A DNA stretch of 64,000 nt from Moritella sp. (GCF_013215705.1 NZ_JABSQR010000024.1:19528-83527), one strand, 5' to 3'. Shown: positions 9,495 to 20,074, counted from the first letter of the stretch. Notes: a model not told the origin generated them from the letters alone. A program made the numbers and translations.

Positions 9495-10430
9495 ATGTCT
9501 TATAAATTAATATTATTAAGTGATTTAAAACCTACCGATCTTAACATGGTATTAAGACCGCATGTTGCCGTTGATATTATCCGTGAATTGCACCTACAGC
9601 ATATACAAATTTGGGACCTTGATTGGCATAATGATCATGCTGATTTCATGTCCTCACCAGCAGACAAATATGCGCGAGTGATTGAAAAACTACTCCTTGG
9701 GCATGTAGTACTACTGCAGTGGCCACAAGCACGGTTTGACGGTGTTTTTGATCATAGTGGCAATGTACACCTCTCTATGACAATGGGTATTGGCAACGAA
9801 CTGCTTACGAGCAAGGTTAGAACACTTCAAGAGTCAATTGTTGAACGAGAAAATCATTCTCCTGCTGCGGAAAGTAAACCGCTATCAAAACCAATTGTTG
9901 TACCTGCTAAGACTCCTGTCGCCGCGCCAGCTCGAACCATTAAAGATGCGGCTGTAGCAGGCCCGTTCGAAATTGAAGTCGAATTGTTGGATGAAACTGA
10001 AACCCCGATTGCAAATGCCGAATATATATTAAAACTGGCTACGGGTGAGGAAAGAACCGGACAATTAGATGGTAATGGTTATAAATTATTTTCAGGAACT
10101 GAATATAAACGATCGGAGATCCATTTCCCACAATACGAAGGTTATGATTGGGAACGTGGGGCAGCTTCGCAAAAATATCAGCAAGTAAGTAGTGTTACTC
10201 AGAATCCCATCTCTGCTCAGAGTCAGACCGACAAGCCTGTTTTGATAGAATTTAAATTGCTTGATCATGACGATACACCGATGGCAAATGAAGCGTATCT
10301 CGTCACGCTGTCTTCTGGCGACGAAGTTAATGGCAAACTGGACGCAGATGGTTATGTGCAGTTATGTGGTGCTGAATACAAAAATGCAAAAATTTGCTTT
10401 CCAGAATTTGATGGCGAAGATTGGTCATAA
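9495..10430 (+). CDS. T6SS-associated carrier-domain protein with two beta-sandwich repeats
   Basis: 311 aa from ATG 9495. The first ~118 residues (LILLSDLKPTDLNMVLRP..., VIEKLLLGHVVLLQWP, ELLTSKVRTLQ) align with the N-termini of the proteins at 22626 and 26924 and with the remnant at 34792. After a Pro/Ala-rich linker there are two copies of a ~65-residue domain (about residues 157-222 and 249-311). Each copy follows the pattern 'LLDxxxTPxANxxYxxxLxxG...GxLDxxGY', ends in a 'FPxxxGxDW' motif, and resembles the immunoglobulin-like extensions on some VgrG and PAAR partners. It precedes the LysM-VasX fusion by 21 bases, so it probably helps load or deliver that toxin. The start codon shares its context (GGATTTRGCRATG) with the paralogue at 26924. 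No enzymatic motif is seen. Confidence 0.65.
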   Translation: MSYKLILLSDLKPTDLNMVLRPHVAVDIIRELHLQHIQIWDLDWHNDHADFMSSPADKYARVIEKLLLGHVVLLQWPQARFDGVFDHSGNVHLSMTMGIGNELLTSKVRTLQESIVERENHSPAAESKPLSKPIVVPAKTPVAAPARTIKDAAVAGPFEIEVELLDETETPIANAEYILKLATGEERTGQLDGNGYKLFSGTEYKRSEIHFPQYEGYDWERGAASQKYQQVSSVTQNPISAQSQTDKPVLIEFKLLDHDDTPMANEAYLVTLSSGDEVNGKLDADGYVQLCGAEYKNAKICFPEFDGEDWS

Positions 10431-10451
10431 TGACAACGTTAAGGATTGATT

Positions 10452-13400
10452 ATGTCAGATAAAGCGAATGTATATACAGTTGCAAGTGGTGATAACTTTA
10501 CATTAATTGCACGCCGATTTGGCTTCCGTAATTATCAAGCTATATATGACCATGAACTCAACAGCGAATTTAAAAAATTACGCCCTGATCCTAATTTAAT
10601 CCATCCGGGTGATGAGATTGTGATACCCAATAAAGTCATGAAAACAATACCTGCGAAAGAAGGTGAATTACAGGTTTTTCGAGTGGTTAAAGAAAAAGAC
10701 ATCCCTCCTTCAGTAGGTCAACAGATCGGGGTTTTACCGGTCCGATATGCATTTTCTGACAAGATCGCTGAATCTCTTGATGAAGAACGTCAGCAACTCG
10801 ATAGCACCGGTACTAATTTAGAGTCAGGCTTGATGTCGAGTGGTGTCCGCGACTATACCTTGCGTCAACTACGTGATGGTTGGCTATATGTGTATAACGA
10901 CACCAAAAGTGAATTAGACGAATACGAATTATCAGGCTCAACTTATACGAAATATGACTGGGATACGATAGATCAACACGCCGACAGCCAGGCGGGCGAT
11001 GCAAAAAGTATCCTTTTGTACAACGAAGGTGACAAACTTGCGGTTTCGTTCGCACCATTACGTTGGACAGACCGTGTTTGTGAACACATGAGTAATGATG
11101 CTGCTAGCCGTGATGCATGGATGCGTCAGCTTGATATGAATGACTACAAAAATGCACTGCACACAGCTGACATCAGTAAACTAAGTGAATTAGTAGCAGA
11201 TGTAGATATTGAAGGTGATGCAACGTTTAATAATACCTGTGTACCGCTATCAGATCCAAAATTGGCTGGTAATAAAGACGGGCTGGTACTCCACAAGGCT
11301 GCGAGCGTCGAGACTGATCATACAGCTGATCTGCCAGATGCAACCGAAGCGATTATTGTAGCGCTGGATGATTCACTCGCAGATGTGAAGGATCTATATG
11401 TTGCATTAGCACAACCGTATGGAAGACACTCGCTAGTTATGGGGTCAACGGACAAAGAAGTAGCAGAAAATACCCGTAAATGGGAGATGGCTCAGTTTAC
11501 CAAGAGTTTAGCGAGAGTGCAGTTAAGAGCTGATGAATTACCATCGAAAGTTAAAGAGAATCCCTTACTAAAAAATCAATTCAATATTGATTTTAATGAA
11601 TACTTAAATCAGGTTGAAGCCAGAAATTATTTCTTGACGCTGCCATCAGCGTCATACGAAGTGATAGATAAATATGATGACAAAATCACAATATCTAAAA
11701 ATGTATTATTAGAAAAGTACAATTTTGTACCTACGCACAAGAAAGAACTTGATTTGATTGCACAACAAAAAAGTAAATATCAAGATGAAGTTAGGTGGGA
11801 TGAATTAGACGCATTCTGTGATGACATTGAACCTAAGTTAAAAGCCAATTTACCGTCAATTAAACAGGCACATAAAGACTTATTAGCCAGTTTGAGCATT
11901 CTTGGCAATGACGCGATGAAGCTTGGTCTTGATGTTGAAGATGTTGAGAGCGTGACCTATCTGTTGAATTTTTCCAATGCACTAACGTCAATGCTTATGC
12001 TTACCGCGCTTGATGAAAATGATGGGTCGTGTCTAAAATCATTTTTAACTCAGCAATCCCCTGACAACCTACTATCGCTGACTACGTCCTGCTTTTCAAT
12101 GGCATATAAAAAAGAGTTTGAAGAACGGATGTCGCTTTATCATGAGTTAAAAACAGAAATTGATAATGGTAATTGGGCTGGTAATGGCTCTTTGTGGGGT
12201 ACACGGTTAAGTGAATTTAATACCGCTATGGGCTTTAATGTGGCTGGTGCTCAGGGTTCAAAATGGTATCCGCTAGTGCAAACTTCGATACAACGAACCT
12301 ATAGTGCCTTTAAAGAAGCAGCAAGAGGAACTGCTAGTTCGGCCTGGGAATCGTTAACAGTATCGTTATTTACTTTTGCGCGACCATCTAACATATCTGC
12401 TAATGTCAATAATGCATTCATTCATCATTTACGCTTAACATTATTAAGTAATGCAATCGAAGAGCATTCGGTCATCTTAAATAAGCAGTTTGATATTAAG
12501 ATGAAGCAGTTTACAGGAACACTCGAAGATATCGACAGTAGACTAAAACCACTTCTTAGAAGTAAGGCTAGTTTAAATTCAAATAAAAATACCAGTGGTA
12601 AAGGTAACTCGTTCTATGCGAAAAAATTCAAGAAAGAAGCAATAGATATAGAAATTGAAAAACTCGTTAATCAAAAACAACTTCATATTGAAAGTAAACC
12701 AGATTTATTTGTTTTTGAAAATGAAAAGATGAAACAGATTGATGCTATATCTAGTCAAAGTACAGCGGAACTTGCTGGCACAGAAGTGGCAAAACGAACA
12801 CAAAAAGCGCAAGGAATATATGAAAAATATGGTGCTACTTCACCTGGGTTAGCCATGTTGAATTTTGTTAACTTGCTATATAAAGCTGAAGATTATGCAA
12901 ATAGTTATGATTATTTGGATGACAAACAGAAATCTAGAATGAATAAAGACCTTGCTTCCACTTTCTTTTGGACTGCATCCTCTATCAGCGATGTGTTTAG
13001 AGGGGTGCATTGGGCACAGGTTCAGAATCAAGGTGAATCACTATTAAGGCTATCTTTAAGTAAAGCTGCTACAGATGGTCAATATGCTTCTTTAGTTAAG
13101 AAATTCAGTGTCAGCATGGGAACCATGGCTGGGTTTGGATTAGTTGCAGCAGGTGTTGAAGCCTGGATGACATGGGATGATATAGATGATGCAGATACTG
13201 AATTGGAAGATACATTATTGTGGGGTAAATTTGGCTCATTGGTTGTTCAAGGAGGTGTATTTGGTGTACAAACGTTCCTTTGGGTACTACTGTCAAGGTT
13301 TGGAAACCTCGCGCTAGGGACTATATTCCTTCCGTGGATGACCGCTGTACTTGCTATCTCGGGGGTCGTGTATCTTATCACTTCTGTTGTGCTTGGCATT

Positions 13401-13970
13401 ATACAAAAAACACCTTTAGAAACTTGGATAAATAAAAGCACATGGGGCAAGAGACAAAATACTGACTGGACGGCTGAACAAGAACTTCTTGAATATGACA
13501 AAATAGTACGTCAACCTATCATTGAGATTACGCAGTTAGTAGAAGAGGAGACCGCAGCACAGAAAATGGGCTATGGGCGTAAACCTACTAAGAAACGTTT
13601 GGTTATATCTGTACCTGGGATTAAACCTAATGATGAAGTTGATATCGGTATAACGAAACACAGCTATGTATCTACATCAACGCGTATTAGAGAGGTAAGT
13701 GATATATCCGCGGTAGCACCACTTACATTGGATGATCTTAATCAAGGAATATGGGCTGAGCTAGACGGTCTTTGGCAGTATAGCGTTGATGTCATAGTGG
13801 AAGCTGAACGTGATAGTTTTAATATCAACATTGTCGTGTCTGCGGGCGATGCAGAAATAGAGTATAAATCGACAGGTAGTGAAGGCTCTTTGACTGTACA
13901 TGTACAAGATCAAGTAACTATTGAAAGTAGTTCAAACTTATTTACGAGCAGAGTAGGACATCATGAATAA
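10452..13970 (+). CDS. LysM-VasX fusion, T6SS effector (putative pore former), module 2
   Basis: 1172 aa from ATG 10452 (SD AAGGATT). Residues 1-58 are a LysM domain (YTVASGDNFTLIARRFGF, LIHPGDEIVIP) closely related to the separate LysM protein at 4667. Residues ~90-260 match the VasX N-terminal region (VLPVRYAFSD, DYTLRQLRDGWLYVYND). A long helical centre follows. Strongly hydrophobic helices lie at ~880-907 and ~923-983, with a soluble beta-rich tail after them. By architecture this is a second VasX-type membrane-damaging effector. Its last 8 bases overlap the start of the next gene, a four-TM protein, so toxin and proposed immunity are translationally coupled. Confidence 0.78.
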   Translation: MSDKANVYTVASGDNFTLIARRFGFRNYQAIYDHELNSEFKKLRPDPNLIHPGDEIVIPNKVMKTIPAKEGELQVFRVVKEKDIPPSVGQQIGVLPVRYAFSDKIAESLDEERQQLDSTGTNLESGLMSSGVRDYTLRQLRDGWLYVYNDTKSELDEYELSGSTYTKYDWDTIDQHADSQAGDAKSILLYNEGDKLAVSFAPLRWTDRVCEHMSNDAASRDAWMRQLDMNDYKNALHTADISKLSELVADVDIEGDATFNNTCVPLSDPKLAGNKDGLVLHKAASVETDHTADLPDATEAIIVALDDSLADVKDLYVALAQPYGRHSLVMGSTDKEVAENTRKWEMAQFTKSLARVQLRADELPSKVKENPLLKNQFNIDFNEYLNQVEARNYFLTLPSASYEVIDKYDDKITISKNVLLEKYNFVPTHKKELDLIAQQKSKYQDEVRWDELDAFCDDIEPKLKANLPSIKQAHKDLLASLSILGNDAMKLGLDVEDVESVTYLLNFSNALTSMLMLTALDENDGSCLKSFLTQQSPDNLLSLTTSCFSMAYKKEFEERMSLYHELKTEIDNGNWAGNGSLWGTRLSEFNTAMGFNVAGAQGSKWYPLVQTSIQRTYSAFKEAARGTASSAWESLTVSLFTFARPSNISANVNNAFIHHLRLTLLSNAIEEHSVILNKQFDIKMKQFTGTLEDIDSRLKPLLRSKASLNSNKNTSGKGNSFYAKKFKKEAIDIEIEKLVNQKQLHIESKPDLFVFENEKMKQIDAISSQSTAELAGTEVAKRTQKAQGIYEKYGATSPGLAMLNFVNLLYKAEDYANSYDYLDDKQKSRMNKDLASTFFWTASSISDVFRGVHWAQVQNQGESLLRLSLSKAATDGQYASLVKKFSVSMGTMAGFGLVAAGVEAWMTWDDIDDADTELEDTLLWGKFGSLVVQGGVFGVQTFLWVLLSRFGNLALGTIFLPWMTAVLAISGVVYLITSVVLGIIQKTPLETWINKSTWGKRQNTDWTAEQELLEYDKIVRQPIIEITQLVEEETAAQKMGYGRKPTKKRLVISVPGIKPNDEVDIGITKHSYVSTSTRIREVSDISAVAPLTLDDLNQGIWAELDGLWQYSVDVIVEAERDSFNINIVVSAGDAEIEYKSTGSEGSLTVHVQDQVTIESSSNLFTSRVGHHE

Positions 13971-14688
13971 AGCAAACGGAATGACAGAACTGGAAATAAA
14001 TGAACTTCGTTGGCAGGAAGAAAGAGAATTTCGGGATATTTTGGATGCTAAATTATTTAAAGCACCTGTTAGTTATGAGTGGCAATTAATTGTATCAGCA
14101 CCTGCGGTAGTTAAGATTGGGTTCGTTGTTATCAGTTCAATTCTCGGAGGCTTATTTATATATGGAGGTTTTTCTAGGAGTTCTCTAGGTTTAATTATTA
14201 CAGGCGTTATTTTTGGTGTTCTATTCTTTCTCATGGCTCGTTATCTATTCAGCCCTGATAAGGACACACACTACAAGCTCACTCCTTTAGGTATCATTCT
14301 AACTGAAAAAGATACCATCCCTGATGTTGCTTATACAATCATGCGTGGTTTTGCGTGGTTCTCTGTTGTTATCTGTTTAGCTACGGTTGTGTATGTTGGA
14401 CCACTTGCTTTTGTCGGTGCTGGTGGAATGGCGTTGTTAGCCGTTAAATTTACGGGGTTTAAAGCTGAGACTCAAACTCATCATATTAATTTTATCGGGA
14501 GCTATAAAATTAAAATTATTCAGAATAAAGGTGTGTTAAGTCTATGGACTGAATCACATGGTATACATGCATCCGGGCGATTTTATTTTGAAGCAGCTAA
14601 AGAAGATGAATTAATTAAAGAACTGTCAAAGCATATGAAAATAAAAGAAATAACGCATGTGAAAAGTATGCGTGAGTTAGATTTTTAA
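13963..14688 (+). CDS. Polytopic membrane protein, likely immunity to VasX-like effector 2
   Basis: 241 aa, overlapping the toxin stop by 8 bases. About four hydrophobic segments are visible, near residues 49-70, 74-96 and a double span at 126-161. Charged N- and C-terminal ends flank them. There is no sequence resemblance to the immunity candidate at 8401. A small inner-membrane protein coupled to a pore-forming toxin is the usual layout of colicin- and VasX-type immunity. Function is inferred from position and topology only. Confidence 0.62.
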   Translation: MNKANGMTELEINELRWQEEREFRDILDAKLFKAPVSYEWQLIVSAPAVVKIGFVVISSILGGLFIYGGFSRSSLGLIITGVIFGVLFFLMARYLFSPDKDTHYKLTPLGIILTEKDTIPDVAYTIMRGFAWFSVVICLATVVYVGPLAFVGAGGMALLAVKFTGFKAETQTHHINFIGSYKIKIIQNKGVLSLWTESHGIHASGRFYFEAAKEDELIKELSKHMKIKEITHVKSMRELDF

Positions 14689-14788
14689 AACAAAAAACCA
14701 ACCTTTTTTCATACCTCTAACCGATTGTTGATTAAGTCTAAAGTTCATACCATTGAAGTGTTAATGGGATGAATTAAAAGGATTTTAC

Positions 14789-17386
14789 ATGTCAACGATG
14801 TCGTTAAAACACCTAGTGGACAAACTGAACCAAAATGGAAAAAAGGCACTAGAGGGTGCTGCGGGGCTTTGTCACTCACGCAGTCAGTTTACGGTTGAAA
14901 TAGAACACTGGTTATTACAGCTAGTAGAAAACAAACAAGATGATATAGCGATAATCTGTCAGTTGCAGGGCATCGATGTACAAGTACTTATCAACGAACT
15001 TAATTTATCATTAGAGCGACAAAAAACCGGCAATAGTGCAGCGCCGAGTCTGTCTCCGCATATCATCAACTTATTAAGACAAAGCTGGTTAAATACCACT
15101 ATTGAGTTTGACGAACAACAGATCCGTTCCGGTATTATTCTTTATACACTCCTTAGCGATGACAGTATCAACGCGATGTTGTCTCGCCATATTCGTCAGT
15201 TCGAACGATTATCAGCTAATTTAATTCGCGATAACTGGTCTATTATTACCGAAAAATCGGCAGAGCAAAACGGTATTGTTGCAGTGTCTAATGCTGGTGT
15301 CTCAACCAACAGTAAAACGCCATCGTTAGACCAATTCACGGTAGATTTAACCGAAAAAGCCCGCAACGGCAAAATGGACCCGATTTTAGGCCGTGATCCA
15401 GAAATTAGACAAATGGTCGATATTCTCACTCGACGTCGTCAAAACAACCCAATATTAACCGGTGAAGCTGGTGTGGGTAAAACTGCCGTTGTCGAAGGAC
15501 TTGCCCAACGTATCGTTGCCAAAGATGTACCAGAAAGTCTACAGCACGTGCAATTACGTGAACTTGATTTAGCGCTGCTGCAAGCTGGCGCGGGTATGAA
15601 AGGTGAGTTTGAAAATCGCCTAAAAGCAGTATTAAATGAAGTAAAACAATCAGCAACCCCAATTATCTTATTCATTGACGAAGCACATACCATGATTGGT
15701 GCTGGTGGCGCGGCAGGGCAAAACGATGCGGCTAACATCCTCAAACCTGCACTTGCTCGCGGAGAGTTACGCACCATCGCAGCCACTACATGGGCTGAAT
15801 ACAAAAAGTATTTTGAAAAGGATCCGGCATTAACCCGCCGTTTCCAAGTGGTTAAAATTGAAGAACCTTCTGTAGCCACTGCGGTGATTATGTTGCGTGG
15901 TATTTTACCTGTGATGGAACAACACCACGATGTTGTGATTACTGCTGATGCCTTACAAGCCGCCGTTGCCTTATCTAAACGTTATATAAACGGTCGTCAA
16001 TTACCAGACAAAGCAGTGGCACTATTGGATACTGCTTGCGCTCGTGTTGCCATCAGTCAAGCCGCAACACCGGGCTTAGTTGAAGATTTACAACGTAAAA
16101 AAGCGCAGCTTGAAGCTGAGATAAAATTGCTTGAACGTGAACAATTGTCTGGCGAAGATCATGGTGATGTCATTACCGCATTACAAGGTGATCTTGTTGG
16201 TGTTGAAGATAACTTGGTTGTTGAGCTACAAGCATGGAAAGCACAATCGGAATTAGTACAAGCTATTCAACAGCAAATTGCCGACATTCATGAGCATGGA
16301 GCAGAGGAAGAGAAATACACTCGACTTACTGCGTTAAAAGCACAATTACACGACGCTAAAAATACCATGGTGTACTGGCAAGTTGATGAGCAAGTTATTT
16401 GTGAAGTGATCTCGGACTGGACGGGTATTCCCCTCGGTAAAATGGCGCAAGACGAACTCGAAACTGTGCTTAATTTAAGTGCTGAGATGAAGACTCGTGT
16501 TATTGGTCAAGACCATGCCATTGATTTGATCGCTCGGACGGTACAGATCTCTCGTGCCCAGTTAAGTGACGAAAGCAAACCCAATGGTATTTTCATGCTA
16601 ACGGGCCCAAGTGGTGTCGGTAAAACTGAAACGGCGTTAACACTTGCCGAGCAGGTTTATGGCAGTGAAGAAAATATCATCACCATTAATATGTCTGAAT
16701 ACAAAGAAGAGCATAAGGTCTCTCTGTTGCTCGGTTCTCCTCCTGGTTATGTTGGTTTTGGTGAAGGCGGCGTATTGACTGAAGCGGTTCGTCGTAACCC
16801 TTACAGTGTCGTGTTACTCGATGAAATTGATAAAGCGGCACCTGGCGTGCAAGATATCTTCTATCAAATCTTTGATAAAGGTTGTGTTAAAGACGGCGAA
16901 GGGCGCGATATTGATTTCAAAAATACCATTATCATCATGACATCTAATGTCGGTACCGACACGATCACTGCGTTGTTTGCTGATCCCGATACGGCACCAG
17001 ACTTAGACAGCTTGGCTGATTGTATTAAAGGCGACCTCATGGCTGCCTTTAAACCCGCATTTTTGGGTCGAGCCAACATAATTCCGTTTGTCCCGTTAAC
17101 AGATGACATGTTAAGCACCATTGCCCAGTTACAAATAAACCGCTTGGCTGCGCGCATTCGTCGTAATCACAATGCCGAGTTTACCGTTGATAATGAAGTG
17201 ATTACTCAAATAGTCAGTCGATGTCATGACGTGGCATCAGGTGCGCGTACCATTCACAACTATCTGCAAAACACGCTATTACCGGAAATATCGGTGCAAG
17301 TGTTACAAGCGATGACGCAGCAGACTGAATTTAGTCAAATTAACGTTACAACGAATGAAGATAACTTCATTATTACGCTTAATTAG
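14789..17386 (+). CDS. clpV: T6SS sheath-disassembly ATPase ClpV (TssH)
   Basis: 865 aa, a Clp/Hsp100 protein of T6SS type. The N-domain is followed by AAA1 (Walker [14 protein letters not shown] at ~223-235; Walker B '[15 protein letters not shown]'), a coiled middle region (~410-530), then AAA2 (Walker [13 protein letters not shown]; Walker B '[10 protein letters not shown]') with the '[19 protein letters not shown]' pore-loop region. The N-domain carries the ClpV signature rather than that of ClpB. The enzyme extracts and recycles contracted TssBC sheath in the cytoplasm. An AAAAGG site precedes the ATG. It lies 100 bases after the module-2 immunity gene, so the two VasX modules are embedded between structural genes. 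Confidence 0.95.
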   Translation: MSTMSLKHLVDKLNQNGKKALEGAAGLCHSRSQFTVEIEHWLLQLVENKQDDIAIICQLQGIDVQVLINELNLSLERQKTGNSAAPSLSPHIINLLRQSWLNTTIEFDEQQIRSGIILYTLLSDDSINAMLSRHIRQFERLSANLIRDNWSIITEKSAEQNGIVAVSNAGVSTNSKTPSLDQFTVDLTEKARNGKMDPILGRDPEIRQMVDILTRRRQNNPILTGEAGVGKTAVVEGLAQRIVAKDVPESLQHVQLRELDLALLQAGAGMKGEFENRLKAVLNEVKQSATPIILFIDEAHTMIGAGGAAGQNDAANILKPALARGELRTIAATTWAEYKKYFEKDPALTRRFQVVKIEEPSVATAVIMLRGILPVMEQHHDVVITADALQAAVALSKRYINGRQLPDKAVALLDTACARVAISQAATPGLVEDLQRKKAQLEAEIKLLEREQLSGEDHGDVITALQGDLVGVEDNLVVELQAWKAQSELVQAIQQQIADIHEHGAEEEKYTRLTALKAQLHDAKNTMVYWQVDEQVICEVISDWTGIPLGKMAQDELETVLNLSAEMKTRVIGQDHAIDLIARTVQISRAQLSDESKPNGIFMLTGPSGVGKTETALTLAEQVYGSEENIITINMSEYKEEHKVSLLLGSPPGYVGFGEGGVLTEAVRRNPYSVVLLDEIDKAAPGVQDIFYQIFDKGCVKDGEGRDIDFKNTIIIMTSNVGTDTITALFADPDTAPDLDSLADCIKGDLMAAFKPAFLGRANIIPFVPLTDDMLSTIAQLQINRLAARIRRNHNAEFTVDNEVITQIVSRCHDVASGARTIHNYLQNTLLPEISVQVLQAMTQQTEFSQINVTTNEDNFIITLN

Positions 17387-17555
17387 ACAGAAAAGTATGA
17401 GATAAAAACCATTCTAAATTCGCTGGTAATACATACTTCTAAAACTTGTGTTAAAGGGCGATTATTAAGATAATTTAATCAGCTTCTACAGCGGGTATTT
17501 GTTTATTTATTAAGGTGTTAAATGAACAAGTTGGTAACCAGAAATAAATTTTACA

Positions 17556-17579
17556 GATGGTTTTATTGACAAAACCATC
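17556..17579 (+). promoter_or_regulatory. Perfect hairpin in the hcp leader
   Basis: GATGGTTTT (17556-17564) and AAAACCATC (17571-17579) form a 9-bp perfect stem with a 6-base loop, 41 bases upstream of the hcp start. There is no T-run. It could stabilise the abundant hcp mRNA or mark regulation. I looked for a -24/-12 sigma-54 site in the 234-base clpV-hcp gap and saw no convincing match. Confidence 0.4.
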
Positions 17580-17620
17580 ACCATAGCAAGCTTATTTAAG
17601 CAATTTAAAAGGATTATAAA

Positions 17621-18100
17621 ATGCAAGCAAATACGTATTTAGATTATGAAGGTATTGTTGGTGAATCTACGGCTCAAGAATTCCCAGATTTAATCACAGT
17701 ATTATCATTAGACTTTGGTACAAGCCGTGTATTAAGTTCTTATACTGGTACAGCGCAAGATCGTGAAGCAAGCTCTGCAAAGCTTAATGATGTAACAATT
17801 ACTAAGCTACAAGATAAAGCTTCTCCTGATCTTTTCAAAGAATCTACGATCGGTAAAGGTAAAAGTGCTATTTTCCACATCACTAAGCAAGGCGAAGGCA
17901 TTGAAGAGATCATGAAAATTGAACTTACTAATGCAATGATCAGCAGTTACCAAGTTTCAGTTCAAGGCGATCGTCCACTCGAAACTATCACCATTAGTTA
18001 TACAGAAATGATGATGACTGTAACGCCTACTGATGACTTAAACAATGTACAAGCTCCACTTGTATATGGTTACAGCGGTGTGACTGGCCAACAAATGTAA
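17621..18100 (+). CDS. hcp: T6SS inner-tube protein Hcp
   Basis: 159 aa, preceded by AAAAGGA. The sequence is typical of Hcp1-family proteins: 'YLDYEGIVGESTAQEFPDLI' at the N-terminus, 'SPDLFKESTIGKGKSAIFHI' in the middle and 'ETITISYTEMMM' near the C-terminus. Hcp hexamers stack into the tube propelled out by sheath contraction and carry or stabilise small effectors. It stands alone between a hairpin-containing leader and a strong terminator, so it can be expressed at a higher level than vgrG downstream. Confidence 0.96.
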   Translation: MQANTYLDYEGIVGESTAQEFPDLITVLSLDFGTSRVLSSYTGTAQDREASSAKLNDVTITKLQDKASPDLFKESTIGKGKSAIFHITKQGEGIEEIMKIELTNAMISSYQVSVQGDRPLETITISYTEMMMTVTPTDDLNNVQAPLVYGYSGVTGQQM

Positions 18101-18113
18101 GTTTGCTGGTTTC

Positions 18114-18154
18114 ACAGTTGGGCAACTTGAACAGTTGCCCAACTGTTTTTTTTT
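18114..18154 (+). terminator. Strong rho-independent terminator after hcp
   Basis: ACAGTTGGGCAACT (18114-18127) pairs perfectly with AGTTGCCCAACTGT (18133-18146) over 14 bp with a 5-base loop, followed by a run of eight T. It lies between hcp and vgrG and probably sets a high hcp:vgrG ratio by partial read-through. Confidence 0.9.
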
Positions 18155-18172
18155 GTTCAGTTAGGAAATAAA

Positions 18173-20074
18173 ATGGCAGCGGCTACTCAACAACATTCAA
18201 TGATGAAAATCACCACACCATTGGGAGGTGACGCCTTACATATTACATCTGTTTCTATGCAAGAGAGTATGTCATGTCTATATGATATTGATGCGTCGGT
18301 TTATTCTGTAGGCAAAGAAATAGATCTACAAGCGCTATTGGGTCAATCAGTTACCATTGAAGTAAGTGCTGAAGCAAATGGTAGTGTCCAAACTCGCTAT
18401 TTAAATGGTATCGCGACAAGCGTGTCTGGTGGTGAAACTTCGCAACAAAAATCCGATAGTAAATCAAACGTATACAATTACGAAATAAAAATTAATCCAC
18501 AATTTTGGCTCACTACTATGCGTAGTAATTGCCGAATTTTTCAAGATGTTAGTATGCTTGATATTGCGACAACAATATTTGGTGAGCACAATGTTACTTT
18601 TGTTGATAATTCAGGCAAAAGCTTCGTGCCTTATGAATATTGTGTTCAGTACCATGAAACTGATTATGATTTTTTACTGCGTTTGTTCTCTCAAGAAGGG
18701 ATCTTCTTTTATTTTACCCATGCAAACGGCAGTAATACCTTGGTGCTCGCCGATGTGGGTACGCCTCATACTTCTTGTGCTGAAAGTCCGTTACTGCAAA
18801 CGGATGAAATTGTCTCTGTTCCTCATGTTTCTGCGTGGAATAATGTGGTTGCAGTCAAACACGGTAAAGTTAGCTTAAGAGCGATTAACTTTGAGCAGCC
18901 TTTACTTAATCTTGATGGTATCTCTGGGTCTGCTGATTTTACTGGGCATGATAAATTAGAGTTATTTGAATATGAAGCCGGTAACGTAAAAGCCGGGGAA
19001 ACAACACTTACAGCCAAGTCTTATCTTGATCAACTCCAGGCTGAAAAACAGAAATATGTTGCTATCAGTGATTATCTTACCATTGGTTGCGGCAATACTA
19101 TTCAATTTTCTAAGCATAATACCGACGCACTTGTTAACCAGGAATTGCTGGTAACAGAAAGTGATTTAGTGCTGCGACAAGGTTCGCAACATGATCGTTC
19201 CTCTAGCGCTGGTATCGAAATACACAATGAATTTAACTGTGTTCCCGTAACCGCGAGTTATCGCCCGAACACGAGAGTACATAAACCGCTTATTCGTGGT
19301 GTGCAAACCGCAATTGTAACCGGTGGTGCGTCTGATGAAATATACGTCGATTCATATGGCCGGATCAAAGTTAAATTCTATTGGGACAGACTCGGCACCT
19401 CTGACGAGAATAGTTCTTGTTGGATCCGTGTTTCACAAAATTGGGCTGGCAAAAACTGGGGCGCATTCTTTTATCCTCGCGTTGGCCAAGAAGTATTGGT
19501 TTCATTTTTAGACGGTGATGCGTCACAACCTATCGTGATTGGTTCTATATATAACGGCGAGCAGATGCCCGCTAATGCACTGCCAGCTAACAAAACGCAA
19601 AGTGGTATTCGCACTCATTCTACCACAACAGACGGCAATGCTAACTGTAATGAATTGATATTCGAAGATAAAATTGGTAGTGAGTTGTTAGGATTACGCG
19701 CCGAGAAAGACCACCAATTAGTTGTAGTCAATGATCAAGTCGATACTGTTGGTAATGATAGAACGACAACGGTAACCAACAATGACACGCTGACAGTGAG
19801 CAATGATCAAATCGAAACCATCGGTAATGATCGTCAGACCAATATTGGTAATGACGATACGTTAGATGTTGGCAATATCTTAAATCTAAAGGCTGCAACT
19901 GAAATAAACCTGACCGTTGGCTCGGCTACGTTGTCGATGAAAAGTGACGGTACGATTAATCTATCGGGTATTAATATCGAAATCTCAGGCTCCAATGTCA
20001 AAGTGAAAGGAACTGCGACCAATATTGAAGGTTCTATGGTTGTGGTAAAAGGTTCTGTTGTCAAAATCAATTAG
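18173..20074 (+). CDS. vgrG: T6SS spike protein VgrG
   Basis: 633 aa with an AGGAAA ribosome site. The gp27-like N-terminus runs to ~residue 380 (YCVQYHETDYDFLLRLFSQEGIFFYF). An OB-fold gp5-like part follows (RIKVKFYWDRLGTSDENSSCWIRV, NWGAFFYPRVGQEVLVSFLDGD). The beta-helix needle carries repeats such as 'VGNDRTTTVTNNDTLTV'. It ends in the needle with no extra toxin domain, so cargo must bind through PAAR and adaptors. The PAAR gene follows 29 bases later. Confidence 0.96.
   Translation: MAAATQQHSMMKITTPLGGDALHITSVSMQESMSCLYDIDASVYSVGKEIDLQALLGQSVTIEVSAEANGSVQTRYLNGIATSVSGGETSQQKSDSKSNVYNYEIKINPQFWLTTMRSNCRIFQDVSMLDIATTIFGEHNVTFVDNSGKSFVPYEYCVQYHETDYDFLLRLFSQEGIFFYFTHANGSNTLVLADVGTPHTSCAESPLLQTDEIVSVPHVSAWNNVVAVKHGKVSLRAINFEQPLLNLDGISGSADFTGHDKLELFEYEAGNVKAGETTLTAKSYLDQLQAEKQKYVAISDYLTIGCGNTIQFSKHNTDALVNQELLVTESDLVLRQGSQHDRSSSAGIEIHNEFNCVPVTASYRPNTRVHKPLIRGVQTAIVTGGASDEIYVDSYGRIKVKFYWDRLGTSDENSSCWIRVSQNWAGKNWGAFFYPRVGQEVLVSFLDGDASQPIVIGSIYNGEQMPANALPANKTQSGIRTHSTTTDGNANCNELIFEDKIGSELLGLRAEKDHQLVVVNDQVDTVGNDRTTTVTNNDTLTVSNDQIETIGNDRQTNIGNDDTLDVGNILNLKAATEINLTVGSATLSMKSDGTINLSGINIEISGSNVKVKGTATNIEGSMVVVKGSVVKIN

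Noticed and set aside
17387..17620. Sigma-54 promoter for hcp
   Set aside because: Expected from Vibrio regulation, but no GG-N10-GC pair with acceptable flanks was found on reading the gap.
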